Notes under the pieces: model-generated
The model's input: the letters and a program-made list of their open reading frames with translations, nothing else
Database searches by the model: none
Told to the model about the DNA's origin: nothing
Assembly: GCA_910586845.1 (NCBI GenBank)
Contig: CAJUJV010000109.1
Location: 1 to 6,797 of the forward strand
Source of the DNA: an uncultured Hungatella sp.
Lineage (GTDB): Bacteria; Bacillota; Clostridia; Lachnospirales; Lachnospiraceae
Length of the DNA: 6,797 bases
Reading direction: 5' to 3'
Shown here: in pieces, positions 5,809-6,797 of the stretch
Position numbering within the stretch: the first letter of the stretch is position 1
How the letters are laid out: each line of letters begins with the position of its first letter
Position numbers and translations under genes: made by a program

Positions 5809-6797
5809 TTACTCCTTCCACAATCCTTCTTCCCAGACTCTCCGGATCTCATCTTCAGCAGAGGAGAACATTCCCTGGGCCATAAGACCCTTGCCGCTTC
5901 CCTTCCCGTTAAGCAGTCCGTTAAGCTTTCTGACTACGGTATCCACTTTCTCTTCTCTGCTTCCCAGCACATAATAAAACTGTCCGGCCTCTCCGGAACA
6001 GACCAGGACCAGGTCTCCTTTTTCCTCCTGGCACAGAAGGGTACAGAGCTGACGGAGCCTGGCCGGCGGCAATTGCTCTTCAAAGATCAGAAGAGGCTCC
6101 CTGCAGGAGGCCAGCTGTTCACATCTCATCTTAAAAATCTTCTGATACAGCTGGTTCATCTGAGCTTTCTGGGACTCCGACTCTCCCATCAGCTTCTCCA
6201 CAGCCGCCGAGACCTCTCCCTGTCTGGCAGACAGAAGACCTGAAATTCGGATCACTTCTTCCTGCTTCTTCTCATAATCAGCCAGAGCCCTGGATCCGCA
6301 CACCATCTCCAGCCGGACGCCGCCTTTGTATTTTTTCAGACCAATGATCTTTATGAGACCGATCTGTCCTGTATGGCTTACATGAGTGCCGCAGCAGGCG
6401 CAGGTATCTCCCCCCGGGACTCTCACGATGCGGACCGGTCCCGTAAGTTCCTTCTTGCTCCTGTAATCCAGCTTATGTAATTCTTCCTGAGAAGGATACC
6501 AGGACTCTACCGGGACATCGGCCCAGACCAGACGGTTCGCCTCATCCTCCAGCTCTCTCACCTGATCCGCAGTCAGCATCCCGTTAAAATCAATGTTCAC
6601 CATATCCTGGCCCATGTGGAACCCCACATTGTCATATCCGTACCGGCTGTGGACCAGACCGGAGAAAATATGCTCTCCTGTGTGGTGCTGCATATGGCAC
6701 TGTCTCCTCTCCCAGTCGATGATTCCGTGAACTTTTATCCCCGGCTCCATCTCTTGGTTCGTGTAGTGGATGACCCGTCCCTCCTTCTCGTGGACCT
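5809..6797 (-). CDS. Alanyl-tRNA editing protein (AlaX-like with DHHA1 domain), 5' end outside window
   Basis: The frame is open to the right edge and the upstream residues (VHEKEGRVIHYTNQE) belong to the fold, so the ATG at 6750 is internal and the gene is cut by the window. About 328 residues are visible. Counting from that internal Met, the zinc-site motifs of the AlaRS editing domain are HTGEH (H23, H27) and CCGTH (C119, H123), with IDWERR at 11-16. A coiled-coil-like segment follows (about 155-210). The C-terminus (about 245-310) is DHHA1-like, with the glycine-rich NGKGSGKGLMAQG at 281-293. Such proteins act in the cytosol and hydrolyse Ser or Gly wrongly attached to tRNA-Ala. The coiled coil plus DHHA1 region indicates the long AlaX form rather than a minimal editing domain. 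Its stop (TAA) is 3 nt from the AI-2E start, so it leads that gene in the visible operon. The promoter and true start lie outside the window. Confidence 0.9.
   Translation of the reverse strand, partial: VHEKEGRVIHYTNQEMEPGIKVHGIIDWERRQCHMQHHTGEHIFSGLVHSRYGYDNVGFHMGQDMVNIDFNGMLTADQVRELEDEANRLVWADVPVESWYPSQEELHKLDYRSKKELTGPVRIVRVPGGDTCACCGTHVSHTGQIGLIKIIGLKKYKGGVRLEMVCGSRALADYEKKQEEVIRISGLLSARQGEVSAAVEKLMGESESQKAQMNQLYQKIFKMRCEQLASCREPLLIFEEQLPPARLRQLCTLLCQEEKGDLVLVCSGEAGQFYYVLGSREEKVDTVVRKLNGLLNGKGSGKGLMAQGMFSSAEDEIRRVWEEGLWKE

Noticed and set aside
5906..5926. Direct repeat CCGTTAAGC, two copies 3 bp apart
   Set aside because: It encodes the repeated Leu-Asn-Gly of the DHHA1 segment and is explained by the protein sequence.
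5809..6750. AlaX-like gene starting at the Met at 6750
   Set aside because: The same frame stays open to the window edge and encodes residues that belong to the editing fold, so this Met is internal.
1..6797. CRISPR array, tRNA or rRNA genes, insertion sequence, prophage or toxin-antitoxin module
   Set aside because: I looked for repeat-spacer periodicity, cloverleaf-like segments, transposase or integrase motifs and paired small genes, and found none that could be supported.

Overview
The window looks like chromosomal DNA from a Gram-positive anaerobe of the Clostridia, most likely Lachnospiraceae. Coding DNA is GC-rich, intergenic promoters are AT-rich, Shine-Dalgarno sites are strong (AGGAGG/AAGGAG), and genes are tightly packed with ATGA-type overlaps. 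The VanW-type surface protein and the small coupled ORF also fit. This placement is inferred from style and gene content. I see no rRNA, tRNA, CRISPR array, transposon or phage gene.

Layout, left to right. Positions 1-163 are the control region of a minus-strand gene that starts just outside the left edge, with an extended -10 promoter, an operator-like dyad and an AGGAGG site. A strong two-way terminator follows at 164-222. A minus-strand gene (242-2182) encodes a membrane-anchored VanW-domain protein with a long Ser/Gly/Arg-rich cytoplasmic N-terminus. A 151-bp divergent control region (2183-2333) separates it from a plus-strand pair: a PHP-domain metal-dependent phosphoesterase (2334-3179) and an overlapping 84-residue protein of unknown function (3172-3426). 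Only 25 bp further on, a convergent minus-strand operon ends. In transcription order it holds an alanyl-tRNA editing protein (enters from the right edge, 5' end missing), an AI-2E family membrane protein (4555-5805) and an S58/DmpA-type self-processing aminopeptidase (3452-4558). The first gap is 3 nt and the second junction is a 4-nt ATGA overlap.

How the genes work together. The operon joins removal of mischarged amino acids from tRNA-Ala, a multi-spanning membrane protein and an intracellular aminopeptidase. The order suggests co-expression, but a shared pathway is not established. The VanW protein and the PHP gene have back-to-back promoters with dyads over the -35 and -10 elements, so they may be co-regulated.

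No clearly new defence, mobile or biosynthetic system is visible. The most unexpected structure is a near-perfect 46-bp hairpin (21-bp arms, 4-nt loop) inside the AI-2E coding sequence at 5166-5211. Next are the paired dyads in the divergent promoter region, a possible small plus-strand RNA between 80 and 222, and the coupled 84-residue protein.
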